From NCBI RefSeq assembly GCF_001423085.1, contig NZ_LMNU01000001.1, positions 1,221 to 65,220 on the forward strand: a DNA stretch of 64,000 nt. Reading direction: 5' to 3'. The stretch comes from Methylobacterium sp. Leaf125. Its GTDB lineage: Bacteria; Pseudomonadota; Alphaproteobacteria; Rhizobiales; Beijerinckiaceae. Below the pieces are notes generated by a model that saw only the letters and a program-made list of their open reading frames with translations, was not told the DNA's origin and made no database searches. Shown here in pieces: positions 55,392 through 63,865 of the stretch; the first letter of the stretch is position 1; each line of letters opens with the position of its first letter. Both the position numbers and the translations under genes were made by a program.

Positions 55392-55736
55392 ATGGTCGAT
55401 ACGGATCGCATCGTCGGCACCGCCAAGGAGTTCGGCGGCAAGGTTCAGGGCGCTGCGGGAGACCTCGCGGGGTCCTCGCGCACCTCCGCCGAGGGCCGCT
55501 ACCGCGAGGCCGAGGGTCGCGCGCAGGACATCTACGGACAGGCCAAGGACACCCTGCGCGACGTGGCCGACAACGTCTCGGATTACGCCGGCGACGCCTA
55601 CGAGCGCGGCGGCACCTACCTGCGCGACGGCAGCCGGGTGGTGGGTCACCGCGTCGAGGAGAACCCGTTCATCGCCCTGGTGATCGCGGGCGCCGTCGGC
55701 TACGGCCTCGCCCTGCTGCTGCACGGGCGCCGCTAG
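55392..55736 (+). CDS. CsbD-like stress protein with C-terminal membrane helix
   Basis: A 114-residue protein. The N-terminal half is CsbD-like (IVGTAKEFGGKVQGAAGDLA; AEGRAQDIYGQAKDTLRDV). The C-terminus carries one helix (PFIALVIAGAVGYGLALLLH) after HRVEENPF, like ElaB/YqjD proteins that hold ribosomes at the membrane in stationary phase. It is likely induced by general stress. ATG 55392 follows AGGAGAGAG. I do not see an EcfG-type promoter in the 153 bp upstream. Confidence 0.8.
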   Translation: MVDTDRIVGTAKEFGGKVQGAAGDLAGSSRTSAEGRYREAEGRAQDIYGQAKDTLRDVADNVSDYAGDAYERGGTYLRDGSRVVGHRVEENPFIALVIAGAVGYGLALLLHGRR

Positions 55737-55809
55737 AACCCAGCCCCGCTCCGTCCCGCTCCGACCGCCGTCGCGGCGGGACGGAGCGGGGCGGCCATGC
55801 GGGACCGCG

Positions 55810-56595
55810 CTACTGCGCCGTCCAGCCGCCATCCATGGCCATGTTGGCGCCGGTGATCTGGCTCGCCGCATCGGAGGCCAGGAACACGGCCAGGGCCGCC
55901 ACCTGGTCGATGGTGACGAACGCCTTCGTGGGCTGCGCCTTGAGCAGCACTTCGTTGATGACCTCGTCCTTGGTCATCCCGCGCGCCTTCATGGTGTCGG
56001 GGATCTGGCTCTCGACCAGGGGCGTCCAGACATAGCCCGGCGAGATGCAGTTCACCGTGATGCCGTGCGTCGCGAGTTCGAGAGCGGCCGTCTTGGACAG
56101 GCCGACGAGGCCGTGCTTGGCCGCCACGTAGGCGGACTTGAAGGGCGAGGCGACCATCGAGTGCGCCGAGGCCGTGTTGATGATGCGGCCCCAGCCGCGC
56201 TGCTTCATGCCGGGGATCGCGGCCCGCATGGTGTAGAAGGCGGAGGACAGGTTCAGGCTGATGATCTGCTCCCACTTCTCGGGCGGGAAGTCCTCGATCG
56301 GCGAGACGTGCTGGACGCCGGCATTGTTCACGAGCACGTCCACGGAGCCGTAGGTCTCCTCCGCCAGTCGGATCAGCCCCTCGATCTCGGCGGGCTTGGT
56401 CAGGTCGGCCGGCGAATAAGCCGCCTTCACGCCGAACTCGGTTTCGATCCCGGACCGCGCCGCCTCGATATCCTCGGGCTTGCCGAAACCATTGAGGACG
56501 ATGTTGGCTCCCTCCTTGGCGAAGGCGCGGGCGCAGGCCAGGCCGATGCCGCTGGTGGAGCCGGTGACGACGGCGGACTTGGATTTCAGGATCAT
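55810..56595 (-). CDS. bdhA: D-3-hydroxybutyrate dehydrogenase
   Basis: A 261-residue SDR enzyme that matches BdhA closely. Cofactor motif VVTGSTSGIGLACARAF, NNAGVQHVSPIEDFP, catalytic Ser/Tyr/Lys in INTASAHSMVASPFKSAYVAAK, and the family-specific WTPLVESQIPD and KAFVTIDQVAALAVFL. It oxidises 3-hydroxybutyrate to acetoacetate with NAD, the step after PHB depolymerisation. It is last in a row with an acetoacetate decarboxylase and a patatin-like gene on the same strand. Confidence 0.92.
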   Translation of the reverse strand: MILKSKSAVVTGSTSGIGLACARAFAKEGANIVLNGFGKPEDIEAARSGIETEFGVKAAYSPADLTKPAEIEGLIRLAEETYGSVDVLVNNAGVQHVSPIEDFPPEKWEQIISLNLSSAFYTMRAAIPGMKQRGWGRIINTASAHSMVASPFKSAYVAAKHGLVGLSKTAALELATHGITVNCISPGYVWTPLVESQIPDTMKARGMTKDEVINEVLLKAQPTKAFVTIDQVAALAVFLASDAASQITGANMAMDGGWTAQ

Positions 56596-56723
56596 GGAAG
56601 CCTCCTAGGGGCAGTCTTCGACGAGGGGGACCCAAGCGCGCCGGACAGGCGCGCGGTCGAACAAAGCCTGAGCGCGGTGGCCGGTCCGGGCAGGGTCGGG
56701 CACGACGCGGGACGTCTGGTCGA

Positions 56724-57467
56724 TCAGGCGAGATAATCGTGCAGCACCTGCCCGTAGGGCAATGTGAAGTCGACGACCATGTGCCGGCCGCCGACGATGC
56801 GGCGCACGGGCAGGTCGGCCACCCGGCAGTTCACGTGCGGGATCAGGTGAAGGCGGGCCTCCCCCTCCCAGGCGCCGTGGACGGTGATGTCCTCCAGGCG
56901 ATAGCCGACGAGTTGCGCGACCTTCGGGCCGCCGCCGACATCCGGCAGCAGCTTGAGGTTGACGTTGAGCTTGCCCAGGCCCTGCTTCACCGCGGCGAGA
57001 TCGTGCTCCAGGCTCCGATGCTTGTAGGTCATGGTGCCCATCGCGACCCGCTCGTCGTCGTAGTGCAGCGTGCCCGTGAGGGTGTCCTTGGTGAGCTTGA
57101 GGCGGGGCACGCCCCACTTCTTCGGGAAGCCCCAGATCTCGCGCCCGGCCGTGATCGGCGGCTCGTCGTCGAGGTACATTTGGATCGAGAAGTTGCAGGG
57201 CTCGCCGTTGAAGCTGGCGAGAGCTCCCGAGCCGCTCTCCTCGTAGTCGCCGAACCCGGAGGAATCCGGCATCTTCATCCACTCGTAGTAGACGAGGTTG
57301 TCCGGGTGCGGCTCCAGGGGCTCGGGCAGGGCCCGACGCAGGGCGTCCGCATCGGTCTCATAGGTCACGATCAGGTATTCGCGCCGCAGGAAGCGATACG
57401 GCCCGCGCGGGTAGCTCGGGCTGAAGGCGGGCATCGAGGGCGTCTCGAGGATCTCGTCGCGGGTCAC
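56724..57467 (-). CDS. adc: Acetoacetate decarboxylase
   Basis: A 247-residue ADC-family protein. The Schiff-base Lys is in GREIWGFPKKWGVPRLKL, preceded by FNGEPCNFSIQMYLDDEPP; YRFLRREYLIVTYETDADAL is the usual start. It turns acetoacetate into acetone and CO2. GTG at 57467 is preferred to the ATG at 57434 because AGGGAGA lies before it and the length fits. bdhA follows 128 bp downstream, making acetoacetate, which supports the assignment. Confidence 0.88.
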   Translation of the reverse strand: MTRDEILETPSMPAFSPSYPRGPYRFLRREYLIVTYETDADALRRALPEPLEPHPDNLVYYEWMKMPDSSGFGDYEESGSGALASFNGEPCNFSIQMYLDDEPPITAGREIWGFPKKWGVPRLKLTKDTLTGTLHYDDERVAMGTMTYKHRSLEHDLAAVKQGLGKLNVNLKLLPDVGGGPKVAQLVGYRLEDITVHGAWEGEARLHLIPHVNCRVADLPVRRIVGGRHMVVDFTLPYGQVLHDYLA

Positions 57468-57496
57468 GGGCTCGTCTCCCTGGGGGTGAAGGGCGT

Positions 57497-58615
57497 TCAG
57501 TCCTGCGCGGCGCGGGTCAGGTCGAGCACGCAGATGCCGCTCGCGTCGGGCCGGCGGTCGTGCCAGGCGGGCGCTCGCAGGGACCGGCGCATGTCGTCGA
57601 GCCCCGCGGCCCAGTGCTCCAGCATGGTCGTGCGCGAGAACTCGTAATCCTTCGAATTCCCCTCGTAGGCCTTGCGACGGTAGATCAGCTGCATGATCGT
57701 CACGACGTTGTCGTGACTGATCCCTCGCAGAAACTCGACATCGGGGTCGCCGAGCCATTCGGGCGGCAGCTTGGCCAGGAGGCTGCGCGTGGCGGCCTTG
57801 GCCTTGCGGATCTCCAGGCTCATGTCGGTGTTGAGCCGGGTCCGGCTGGAGAAGCGGATGTCCTTCTCGCGCTCGGCCGCGTCGATCAGGGTCCGGGGCA
57901 TCGCTCCGCGCGCGGAGAACAGGTCCACCTGGAACACCATGAGGTCGCGCCCGCGCTCCTCGTCGAGGACGTATTGCAGCGGCGTGTTCGAGACGATGCC
58001 GCCGTCCCAGTAGGGCTCGCCCTCGATGGTGACCGGCGGGAAACCCGGGGGCAGGGCACCGGAGGCCATGATGTGCTCGGGCGTGATCCGGTCCCGCCGG
58101 GTGTCGAAGTAGGCGAAGTTTCCGGTGCGCACGTTGACGGCGCCGACGCTGAGGCGGGTCGGCCCCGCGTTGATCAGGTCGAAATCCACGAAGCGTTCGA
58201 GGGTCGCGCGGAGCGGGGTCGTCTCGTAGTAGCTCAGCGCCTCCGGCGCGCCGGCCGGATAGAAGCCGGCGGGCGGAAAACGGGGCGTGAAGAAGCCGGG
58301 CACCCCGAAGGTGGCGATCCAGCCCGCGCTCGCCTCGTTGAACGCTGCCCGGGCCCTCTCGCCGGGAAACCAGGGCGCTCCCGTCACCCCGGAGGAGACG
58401 AGCTCCCAGAAGGCTCTCATTCGCTCCACGCGCCGCTCGGGCGGGTTTCCCGCGATGAGCGCCGCGTTGATGGCTCCGATGGAGATTCCCGCGACCCAGT
58501 CCACCGCGTGGCCCTGGGCCGCCAGCGCCTCGTAGATGCCCGCCTGGTAGGAGCCGAGCGCCCCGCCGCCCTGGAGCACGAGAACGTTGGTTTCGCCGCT
58601 GGGAAATGCCGACAC
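57497..58615 (-). CDS. Patatin-like phospholipase (cytoplasmic)
   Basis: A 372-residue protein with LVLQGGGALGSYQAGIYEAL (oxyanion), GISIGAINAALIAGNPPERR (nucleophile Ser) and WDGGIVSNTPLQYVL (catalytic Asp). The long C-terminal part includes FSRTTMLEHWAAGLDDMRRS, matching the DUF3734-carrying patatins. No signal peptide. Its stop is 30 bp before the adc start, and similar genes sit beside bdhA/adc in related genomes as I recall, suggesting a role at PHB granules or in lipid turnover. GTG 58615 follows AGAGGG. Confidence 0.82.
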   Translation of the reverse strand: MSAFPSGETNVLVLQGGGALGSYQAGIYEALAAQGHAVDWVAGISIGAINAALIAGNPPERRVERMRAFWELVSSGVTGAPWFPGERARAAFNEASAGWIATFGVPGFFTPRFPPAGFYPAGAPEALSYYETTPLRATLERFVDFDLINAGPTRLSVGAVNVRTGNFAYFDTRRDRITPEHIMASGALPPGFPPVTIEGEPYWDGGIVSNTPLQYVLDEERGRDLMVFQVDLFSARGAMPRTLIDAAEREKDIRFSSRTRLNTDMSLEIRKAKAATRSLLAKLPPEWLGDPDVEFLRGISHDNVVTIMQLIYRRKAYEGNSKDYEFSRTTMLEHWAAGLDDMRRSLRAPAWHDRRPDASGICVLDLTRAAQD

Positions 58616-59150
58616 GACAGGCCCTCTCGCGATATGGACCACCCACCGCCTCGGGGATCCCGCGAGTCGTCCCGCCAACGGCGAGGCGCCAACCCACGGT
58701 TGCCCGGTGCGTGCGGCGCACCATGACGCAAGCCCGGGGCGACCGCCATCCATCGGATGGGACGAAGCGGCTCGGTTGTCAGGCCCTCGATCTTCGCCCA
58801 GCGGCGCCCGGCTTCGGCGGCAGGACCGCCCGGTCGGGTTGGCCGCCGAAACGGTGAGACATGGCTGTCTGGCGGGAGGGTCTGACGAGGGTGTCCGGCG
58901 AGCGCGTCGGCAGAGAGTGCCGGGCCGGATTCGCGTCCGAGGCCCTCGACACCTGGGCCGAACGTCCGGCCGAACCGCGCCCGCGAGTCTCGCGGTCGGG
59001 CCCGACCCGGGCCCTGTGGACGGTTGACAGGCGGAGTTCCTTCGCCAACACCCCCCGCCCAGTCGCGGCTTTTCCCGCACGCCCTCCGCCGCCATCGTCC
59101 CTGACCCGGCCGCCCCGCGCGCGATGGCGACGAACAAGGATCCCTGACCC
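58616..59150. other. Non-coding region between divergent patatin and accA genes
   Basis: 535 bp with no gene that I can support; its open frames are Arg/Pro-rich. It holds a perfect 9-bp inverted repeat (TTCGGCGGC at 58813-58821, GCCGCCGAA at 58842-58850) with a 20-bp spacer. The accA and patatin promoters must lie here, but no clean boxes stand out in the high-GC background. Confidence 0.4.
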
Positions 59151-60113
59151 ATGTCGGTGACGCGCTCCTATCTCGACTTCGAGAAGCCGGTGGCCGAGCT
59201 CGAATCCAAGCTGGAGGAGCTGAAGACCATGGCCGCCCGCGACGGTGCGGTCTCGATCAGCGAGGAGGTCGGCCGCCTGGAGGCCAAGGCCGCCTCCGCC
59301 CTCTCGGACATCTATGCCGGGCTGACCCCGTGGCAGAAGACCCAGGTCGCCCGCCATCCGCAGCGGCCGCACTTCATCGATTACTGCGCCGGCCTGATCA
59401 CGGATTTCAGCCCGCTCGCCGGGGACCGCGCCTTCGGTGAGGACCAGGCGATCGTGGGCGGCTTCGGACGCTTTCGCGGCCGTCCGGTCTGCGTGCTGGG
59501 CCAGGAGAAGGGCTCCACCACGGAGACTCGCCTGCGGCACAATTTCGGCATGGCCAAGCCCGAGGGCTACCGCAAGGCCGTGCGCCTGATGGAGCTCGCC
59601 GATCGCTTCGGCCTGCCCGTGCTGGCCTTCGTCGACACCGCCGGCGCCTTCCCGGGCATCGAGGCGGAGGAGCGCGGCCAGGCCGAGGCCATCGCCCGCT
59701 CGACGGAGGCCTGCCTCGCCCTCGGCGTGCCGAATGTCGCGGTGGTCATCGGCGAGGGCGGCTCGGGCGGCGCCATCGCGCTCGCCACCGCCAACCGGGT
59801 GCTCATGCTGGAGCATGCGATCTACGGCGTGATCTCGCCGGAGGGCGCGGCCTCGATCCTGTGGCGCGACCAGGGTCGCGCGTCGGACGCCGCCACCGCC
59901 ATGAAGATCACCGCCCAGGACCTGCTGCGCCTCGGCATCATCGACGGCATCGTGCCCGAAGCGACGGGCGGGGCCCATCGCGGACGCGAGGCCGCGATCG
60001 AGGCGACGGGGGCCGCCATCGAAGCCGCCCTGGTGGAGTTCCAGGGGCTCGGCCCGGACGAGATCCGGGACCGGCGCGCGGCGAAGTTCATGGAGATCGG
60101 TCGGAAGCTCTAA
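59151..60113 (+). CDS. accA: Acetyl-CoA carboxylase carboxyltransferase subunit alpha
   Basis: A 320-residue AccA of usual length. It opens SYLDFEKPVAELESKLEELK. The crotonase-fold core has GHR-region wording LRHNFGMAKPEGYRKAVRLM, FVDTAGAFPGIEAEERGQAE, VIGEGGSGGAIALATANRVL and SPEGAASILW. With AccD it transfers carboxyl from biotin to acetyl-CoA, the first step of fatty-acid synthesis. accD is not nearby, as is common. The ATG lies at the end of a GC-rich leader without a strong SD. Confidence 0.95.
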   Translation: MSVTRSYLDFEKPVAELESKLEELKTMAARDGAVSISEEVGRLEAKAASALSDIYAGLTPWQKTQVARHPQRPHFIDYCAGLITDFSPLAGDRAFGEDQAIVGGFGRFRGRPVCVLGQEKGSTTETRLRHNFGMAKPEGYRKAVRLMELADRFGLPVLAFVDTAGAFPGIEAEERGQAEAIARSTEACLALGVPNVAVVIGEGGSGGAIALATANRVLMLEHAIYGVISPEGAASILWRDQGRASDAATAMKITAQDLLRLGIIDGIVPEATGGAHRGREAAIEATGAAIEAALVEFQGLGPDEIRDRRAAKFMEIGRKL

Positions 60114-60443
60114 GATCGCGACACTCCGCCGCAGATCGAGGCGGGAACCAATGGGCCCGTCGGCTTGCCGGCCGCTGCCAAGGTTTCGCCACATCGACGC
60201 GCGGCGGAGCGATGGCGAAAAACCTGCGAAATCAATCCGTTTCCTTCCCGCCCGCCCGACGCGGCGTCAAATGCGGCGAGATCGCGTCGACGGGCCGGTG
60301 ATGTCCGCAATCCACATCCCGCCCGGGCCGCCGCGGCCGTCTCCTTGCGGTAACAACCGGGTAAGTTTAACGACGCTAAGGGGTTGGGGAGTGGCATGCC
60401 ACGGGCGTGAGCCCGGGGCTGCGTGACTGAGGATAGGTTCCCC
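60114..60443 (+). promoter_or_regulatory. Intergenic leader upstream of YafK-like transpeptidase gene
   Basis: 330 bp without a gene. Toward the right end is an AT-richer patch (GTAACAACCGGGTAAGTTTAAC, described only by position 60350-60371), then the palindrome at 60391-60402 and a 4-bp GGGC/GCCC hairpin at 60403-60414. A long structured 5' leader for the next gene is likely. Confidence 0.4.
60391..60402. promoter_or_regulatory. 12-bp perfect palindrome GTGGCATGCCAC
   Basis: A self-complementary 12-mer located 42-53 bp before the start codon of the YafK-like transpeptidase gene, after an AT-richer patch. It could be an operator or part of the leader structure. Confidence 0.4.
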
Positions 60444-61931
60444 ATGGCTATGCGCCCGCTCGTGGCCGCCGGTTTCGCTCTGCTCGCCCTGTCGCTCGGC
60501 GCCTGCCAGGACGGTTCGACGGGCGGTGGCGTTCCGCTGCGGGCCCTGGCCCCGGTGCCGCCGAAGACCCTCGCGCTGATGGCCCAGAAGGGCATGTCGC
60601 AGAGCGATCCCATCCTGATCCGTGCCTACAAGCGGGAAGCGGAGATGGAGGTGTGGAAGCGCGGGACCAACGGCCAGTACGCCCTGCTCAAGACCTTCCC
60701 GATCTGCCGCTGGTCGGGCCAGCTCGGCCCGAAGACCAAGCAGGGCGACCGTCAGGCGCCCGAGGGCTTCTACACCGTGACGCCGGGTCAGATGAACCCG
60801 AACTCGTCCTACTATCTCTCGTTCGACACTGGCTATCCGAACGCCTACGACCGAGCAAACGGGCGCACCGGCAACTACATCATGGTGCACGGCACCTGCT
60901 CTTCGTCGGGCTGTTTTGCCATGACCGACGAGTCGATGGGCGAGATCTACGCCCTGGCGCGCGATTCCTTCGCCGGCGGCCAGCGCGCATTCCAATTTCA
61001 GTCGTATCCGTTCCGGATGACGGCGACCAACATCGCCAAGTTCCGCAACGACCCCAACGCGCCGTTCTGGAAGAACCTCAAGGAAGGCTCCGACTACTTC
61101 GAGGCCCTGCGCGAAGAGCCGCGGGTCGGCCTGTGCGGAACGAAGTACGTCTTCGGCGGCGCCGACGCGGCGGCCGGCTCCTGCACCCCCAAGGTCGAGC
61201 CCCAGGTGGCGGAGAAGCGTGAGCGCGACAACCGCGAGATCGCCGACCTGATCGCCAAGGGCGCGCCCGCGACCCGCTTGGTCTACGACGACGGCAGCCA
61301 GAACCCGGTGTTCCGCGGTCCGCAGACGCCCGCCAGCACTCTCACCTTCGCGAGCCTCGGCAAATCGACCTCCGAGCCCGAGCTGCCGTACGATCCCAAG
61401 GAATATGCCCAGCACAAGCTCGGCGACGTCAGCCGCCCCGAGAGCTTGGCCGCCGGCGAGCGCGAGATCGAGGTCGACGCCAAGGGCCGTCCGGTGATGA
61501 TGGCTGCGGCCGCTCCGATCCCCACCAAGGCCGCCGCCGCGAACCTCGCCCGGAAGGGCGCCGCGCCGTCAGCCAAGCCCGAGCCCGTGGTGGCCGAGCC
61601 GGCCAAGCCCGCCCGGGTGATGGTGGCCGACGCCGAGGGCGATCCAGCCGCCTACAAGAAGCTGATGGGCAACCTGTTCAGCAACGGCGCCCCCGCGACC
61701 CCGGCCGCCGACGCCGCCACCGTCCCGGCCGTGGCTGCAGCCGAGCCGGAGCCCGTCGCGGCCAAGCCTGCGGCTAAGCCCGCGCCCGCGAAGGCGGCTC
61801 ACGCTGCCCTCGCCCCGGCCAAGGGCGGCAAGCCGGACGAGGACAAGGCGGCGAAGCCGGCCCACAAGACCGCCTCGGCGGCCATGACTGCGTCGCCGAA
61901 GACCACCGGCTCCACCACGCCCAAGAATTGA
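60444..61931 (+). CDS. YafK-type L,D-transpeptidase lipoprotein with Pro/Ala tail
   Basis: A 495-residue protein. The signal RPLVAAGFALLALSLGAC ends in a lipobox, so it is an envelope lipoprotein. The YkuD-like domain (about residues 40-240) has KTKQGDRQAPEGFYTVTPGQ, the His in NYIMVHGTCSS and the catalytic Cys in SSSGCFAMTD. Another Cys pair (GLCG; GSCT) follows. The C-terminal 200 residues are rich in Ala, Pro and Lys. YafK-like enzymes cut or exchange lipoprotein links on peptidoglycan. It is distinct from the PG-binding enzyme at 49.4 kb. Confidence 0.87.
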   Translation: MAMRPLVAAGFALLALSLGACQDGSTGGGVPLRALAPVPPKTLALMAQKGMSQSDPILIRAYKREAEMEVWKRGTNGQYALLKTFPICRWSGQLGPKTKQGDRQAPEGFYTVTPGQMNPNSSYYLSFDTGYPNAYDRANGRTGNYIMVHGTCSSSGCFAMTDESMGEIYALARDSFAGGQRAFQFQSYPFRMTATNIAKFRNDPNAPFWKNLKEGSDYFEALREEPRVGLCGTKYVFGGADAAAGSCTPKVEPQVAEKRERDNREIADLIAKGAPATRLVYDDGSQNPVFRGPQTPASTLTFASLGKSTSEPELPYDPKEYAQHKLGDVSRPESLAAGEREIEVDAKGRPVMMAAAAPIPTKAAAANLARKGAAPSAKPEPVVAEPAKPARVMVADAEGDPAAYKKLMGNLFSNGAPATPAADAATVPAVAAAEPEPVAAKPAAKPAPAKAAHAALAPAKGGKPDEDKAAKPAHKTASAAMTASPKTTGSTTPKN

Positions 61932-61965
61932 GGCGCGGAATCGTCTTGAGCCGAGTTGCCCCGGT

Positions 61966-62592
61966 TCAGCGCGTGCCGAGGAGCATGGCGCCGAAGCCGA
62001 GGAAGATCCCGCCGGTGATCCGGTCGAAGGCCCGCCGCAGCGCCGGACGGGTCAGGGATGCGGCGAGCCGGCGGCCGCCGAGGGCGTAGACCCCGTACCA
62101 GAACAGCTCCGCCGCCGCGAAGGTGACGACCAGGATCGCGAATTGCGGGGCCTGCGGCCGCGTCGGCTCGACGAATTGCGGCAGGAACGCGCTGGCGAAC
62201 AGCAGGAGCTTGGGGTTGCTCAGGCCGATCAGCAGCCCGTCGCGGTAGAGACGACCCAGCCCGACCGGCGCCGGGATCCCCGCAGGGCCGGGGATCTCCA
62301 GCGCTCCGTCCTGCCCGCGCCAGGCCCGGACGCCGAGCACGACGAGGTAGGCGACTCCGGCGTAGCGCAGGCCATCGAACAGGACCGGCGAAGCCAGGAG
62401 GACGGCGCTCAGTCCCGCGGCGGAGGCCACCAGCACGAGGACCACGGCGCTGAGGCATCCGGCCATGGCGGCGAGGCTGCGGCGCCAGCCGACGCGGACG
62501 CTGCGCGCCAGGATGTGCAGCATGTTCGGCCCCGGCGTGCCGGACAGGAGGAAGACGGCGCTGAAGAACAGCCACCAGGTCTGGAAGGTCAC
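61966..62592 (-). CDS. LysE/RhtB-family amino-acid exporter
   Basis: A 208-residue inner-membrane protein with about six helices. It starts VTFQTWWLFFSAVFLLSG, then the family signature TPGPNMLHILARSVRVGWRR; YRDGLLIGLSNPKLLLFASA is the mid-family motif. It should export an amino acid or homoserine lactone-type compound. GTG 62592 is chosen because the upstream residues are Arg/Pro-rich. It converges on the transpeptidase gene, 34 bp away. Confidence 0.87.
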   Translation of the reverse strand: MTFQTWWLFFSAVFLLSGTPGPNMLHILARSVRVGWRRSLAAMAGCLSAVVLVLVASAAGLSAVLLASPVLFDGLRYAGVAYLVVLGVRAWRGQDGALEIPGPAGIPAPVGLGRLYRDGLLIGLSNPKLLLFASAFLPQFVEPTRPQAPQFAILVVTFAAAELFWYGVYALGGRRLAASLTRPALRRAFDRITGGIFLGFGAMLLGTR

Positions 62593-62704
62593 GGCCGGTC
62601 TCCCGATCGAGGGCGCGCGCCCCGGGCGCGATACCGGCAATCTCCTAGCAAACGGCGCCCGGGTCGGCGCCCGGCCGGGACGCGGGGCAGCCCGGCGCCC
62701 AACG

Positions 62705-62727
62705 AAAAAGGGCCCCGCGAGGGACCC
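62705..62727 (-). terminator. Intrinsic terminator of the Met/Arg-repeat gene
   Basis: On the minus strand, GGGTCCC-TCGC-GGGGCCC (7 bp, one G-T) is followed directly by five T, 30 bp beyond the stop codon of the repeat protein. Confidence 0.75.
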
Positions 62728-62757
62728 TTCTCCAGATCGGTCAGACCGATCGACCGA

Positions 62758-63015
62758 TCACATGCGGTGCATCATCCGGCGCTCCATGCGACGGTGCATC
62801 ATGCGGCGCTCCATGTGACGGCGCATCATGCGACGCTCCATGCGACGGTGCATCATGCGACGCTCCATCCGGCGCTCCATGCGCATCTGAACGGTGGACA
62901 CCGTCTCGGGGGCGGTCACGCCCATCGGGGTGCCCGGCGCGGCCGAGGCGGAGGTGGCGAGGCTGGCACCGCCGAGCGAGGCGAGCACGGCGAAAGCAAG
63001 GGTCAGTTTCCTCAC
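62758..63015 (-). CDS. Secreted Met/Arg/His-repeat protein
   Basis: An 85-residue protein. Residues 1-27 (RKLTLAFAVLASLGGASLAT then SASA) form a clear signal peptide. The mature part starts APGTPMGVTAPETVSTVQM and ends in four tandem 9-residue units of the type MERRMMHRR, after a partial MERR. It is thus extremely basic and rich in Met and His, suited to binding metal (copper) or acidic polymers. GTG 63015 follows GGGAG; a strong terminator follows. Family unknown to me. Confidence 0.7.
   Translation of the reverse strand: MRKLTLAFAVLASLGGASLATSASAAPGTPMGVTAPETVSTVQMRMERRMERRMMHRRMERRMMRRHMERRMMHRRMERRMMHRM
62761..62868 (-). repeat. Four 27-bp tandem repeats in the secreted protein gene
   Basis: Four in-frame 27-bp units encode MERRMMHRR, MERRMMRRH, MERRMMHRR and MERRMMHRM. 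They differ by a few bases each, and multiples of 27 preserve frame, so copy number may vary. Confidence 0.85.
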
Positions 63016-63148
63016 GTGTAGACTCCCATTCTCTTTTGGCCGAGCGCGGCACCCGGTTGGTTCTCTCGCGCACGAGGCCGAGAAATTTGTGTCGCGCACC
63101 GGAGTGAGCGGCAGGCCCCGTTCCGACCTGCCGCTGACAACACCTGAG

Positions 63149-63865
63149 TCAGAGATTCGTTTCCTCGAAAGCGCGCACCCACTCAGCACAAATTCCGGAG
63201 CGGACGATATCGTCGAGGGTAAATTCTACCACCGGGATCGGCATCATCCGACTTTTGATCAGGTGGATCACCGTGCGAAGGCCCGACGTCTCGCGTAAGT
63301 CCGTCTGGGAGACGTCGCCGTTGATGATCACCTGGCAATCGTCGCCGATGCGGGTGAGGAACATCTTGATCTCGGCGGTAGTGGTGTTCTGCGCCTCGTC
63401 GAGGATCACGAGGCAGTTCTTGAAGGTGCGCCCACGCATGACCTCGAAGGGCACCACCTCGATGTCGCCGGTCTTCACCGCGATCTCGAAGGCGGCCTCG
63501 CCCATGCGCTCCTTCATGGTCTCGGTCAGGGGCGCAACCCAGGGGGCGATCTTCTCTTCCAGCGTTCCGGGGAAGAAGCCGAGGGAGCGGCCGGATGGCA
63601 CGTTCGGCCGGGTGATGATCACCTTGGCGATACGGCGCTGGCGGAGTTGATCGGCGGCGCGGGTCCCGGCGATGAAGGTCTTGCCGGTGCCGGCGGGGCC
63701 GAGAACGATAACCTGTTTGTGAAGGGCAAGGGCGTCGAGGTACTGCGCCTGCCGGTCGGTGAGGGGCTGGATCGGACTGAGATTGCGTTCTTCGTCGAAG
63801 CGGGTCTTGTGCAGCCGGACCGGACGGTCCTCAACGAGTTCAAGTCGTGCGCGGCGTCTCTTCAT
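63149..63865 (-). CDS. phoH: PhoH-family ATPase
   Basis: A 238-residue protein with [20 protein letters not shown], Walker [29 protein letters not shown], and Walker [13 protein letters not shown] with [20 protein letters not shown]. This is the single-domain PhoH type, an ATPase of helicase fold thought to act on RNA; its role is poorly defined. It has a basic N-terminus ([15 protein letters not shown]). It lies upstream of the repeat-protein gene on the same strand, with a 133-bp gap. Confidence 0.88.
   Translation of the reverse strand: MKRRRARLELVEDRPVRLHKTRFDEERNLSPIQPLTDRQAQYLDALALHKQVIVLGPAGTGKTFIAGTRAADQLRQRRIAKVIITRPNVPSGRSLGFFPGTLEEKIAPWVAPLTETMKERMGEAAFEIAVKTGDIEVVPFEVMRGRTFKNCLVILDEAQNTTTAEIKMFLTRIGDDCQVIINGDVSQTDLRETSGLRTVIHLIKSRMMPIPVVEFTLDDIVRSGICAEWVRAFEETNL

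Noticed and set aside
58813..58850. 9-bp inverted repeat with a 20-bp spacer considered as a terminator or operator
   Set aside because: GC-rich arms, long spacer and no T-run, in a large non-coding gap; chance occurrence is plausible.
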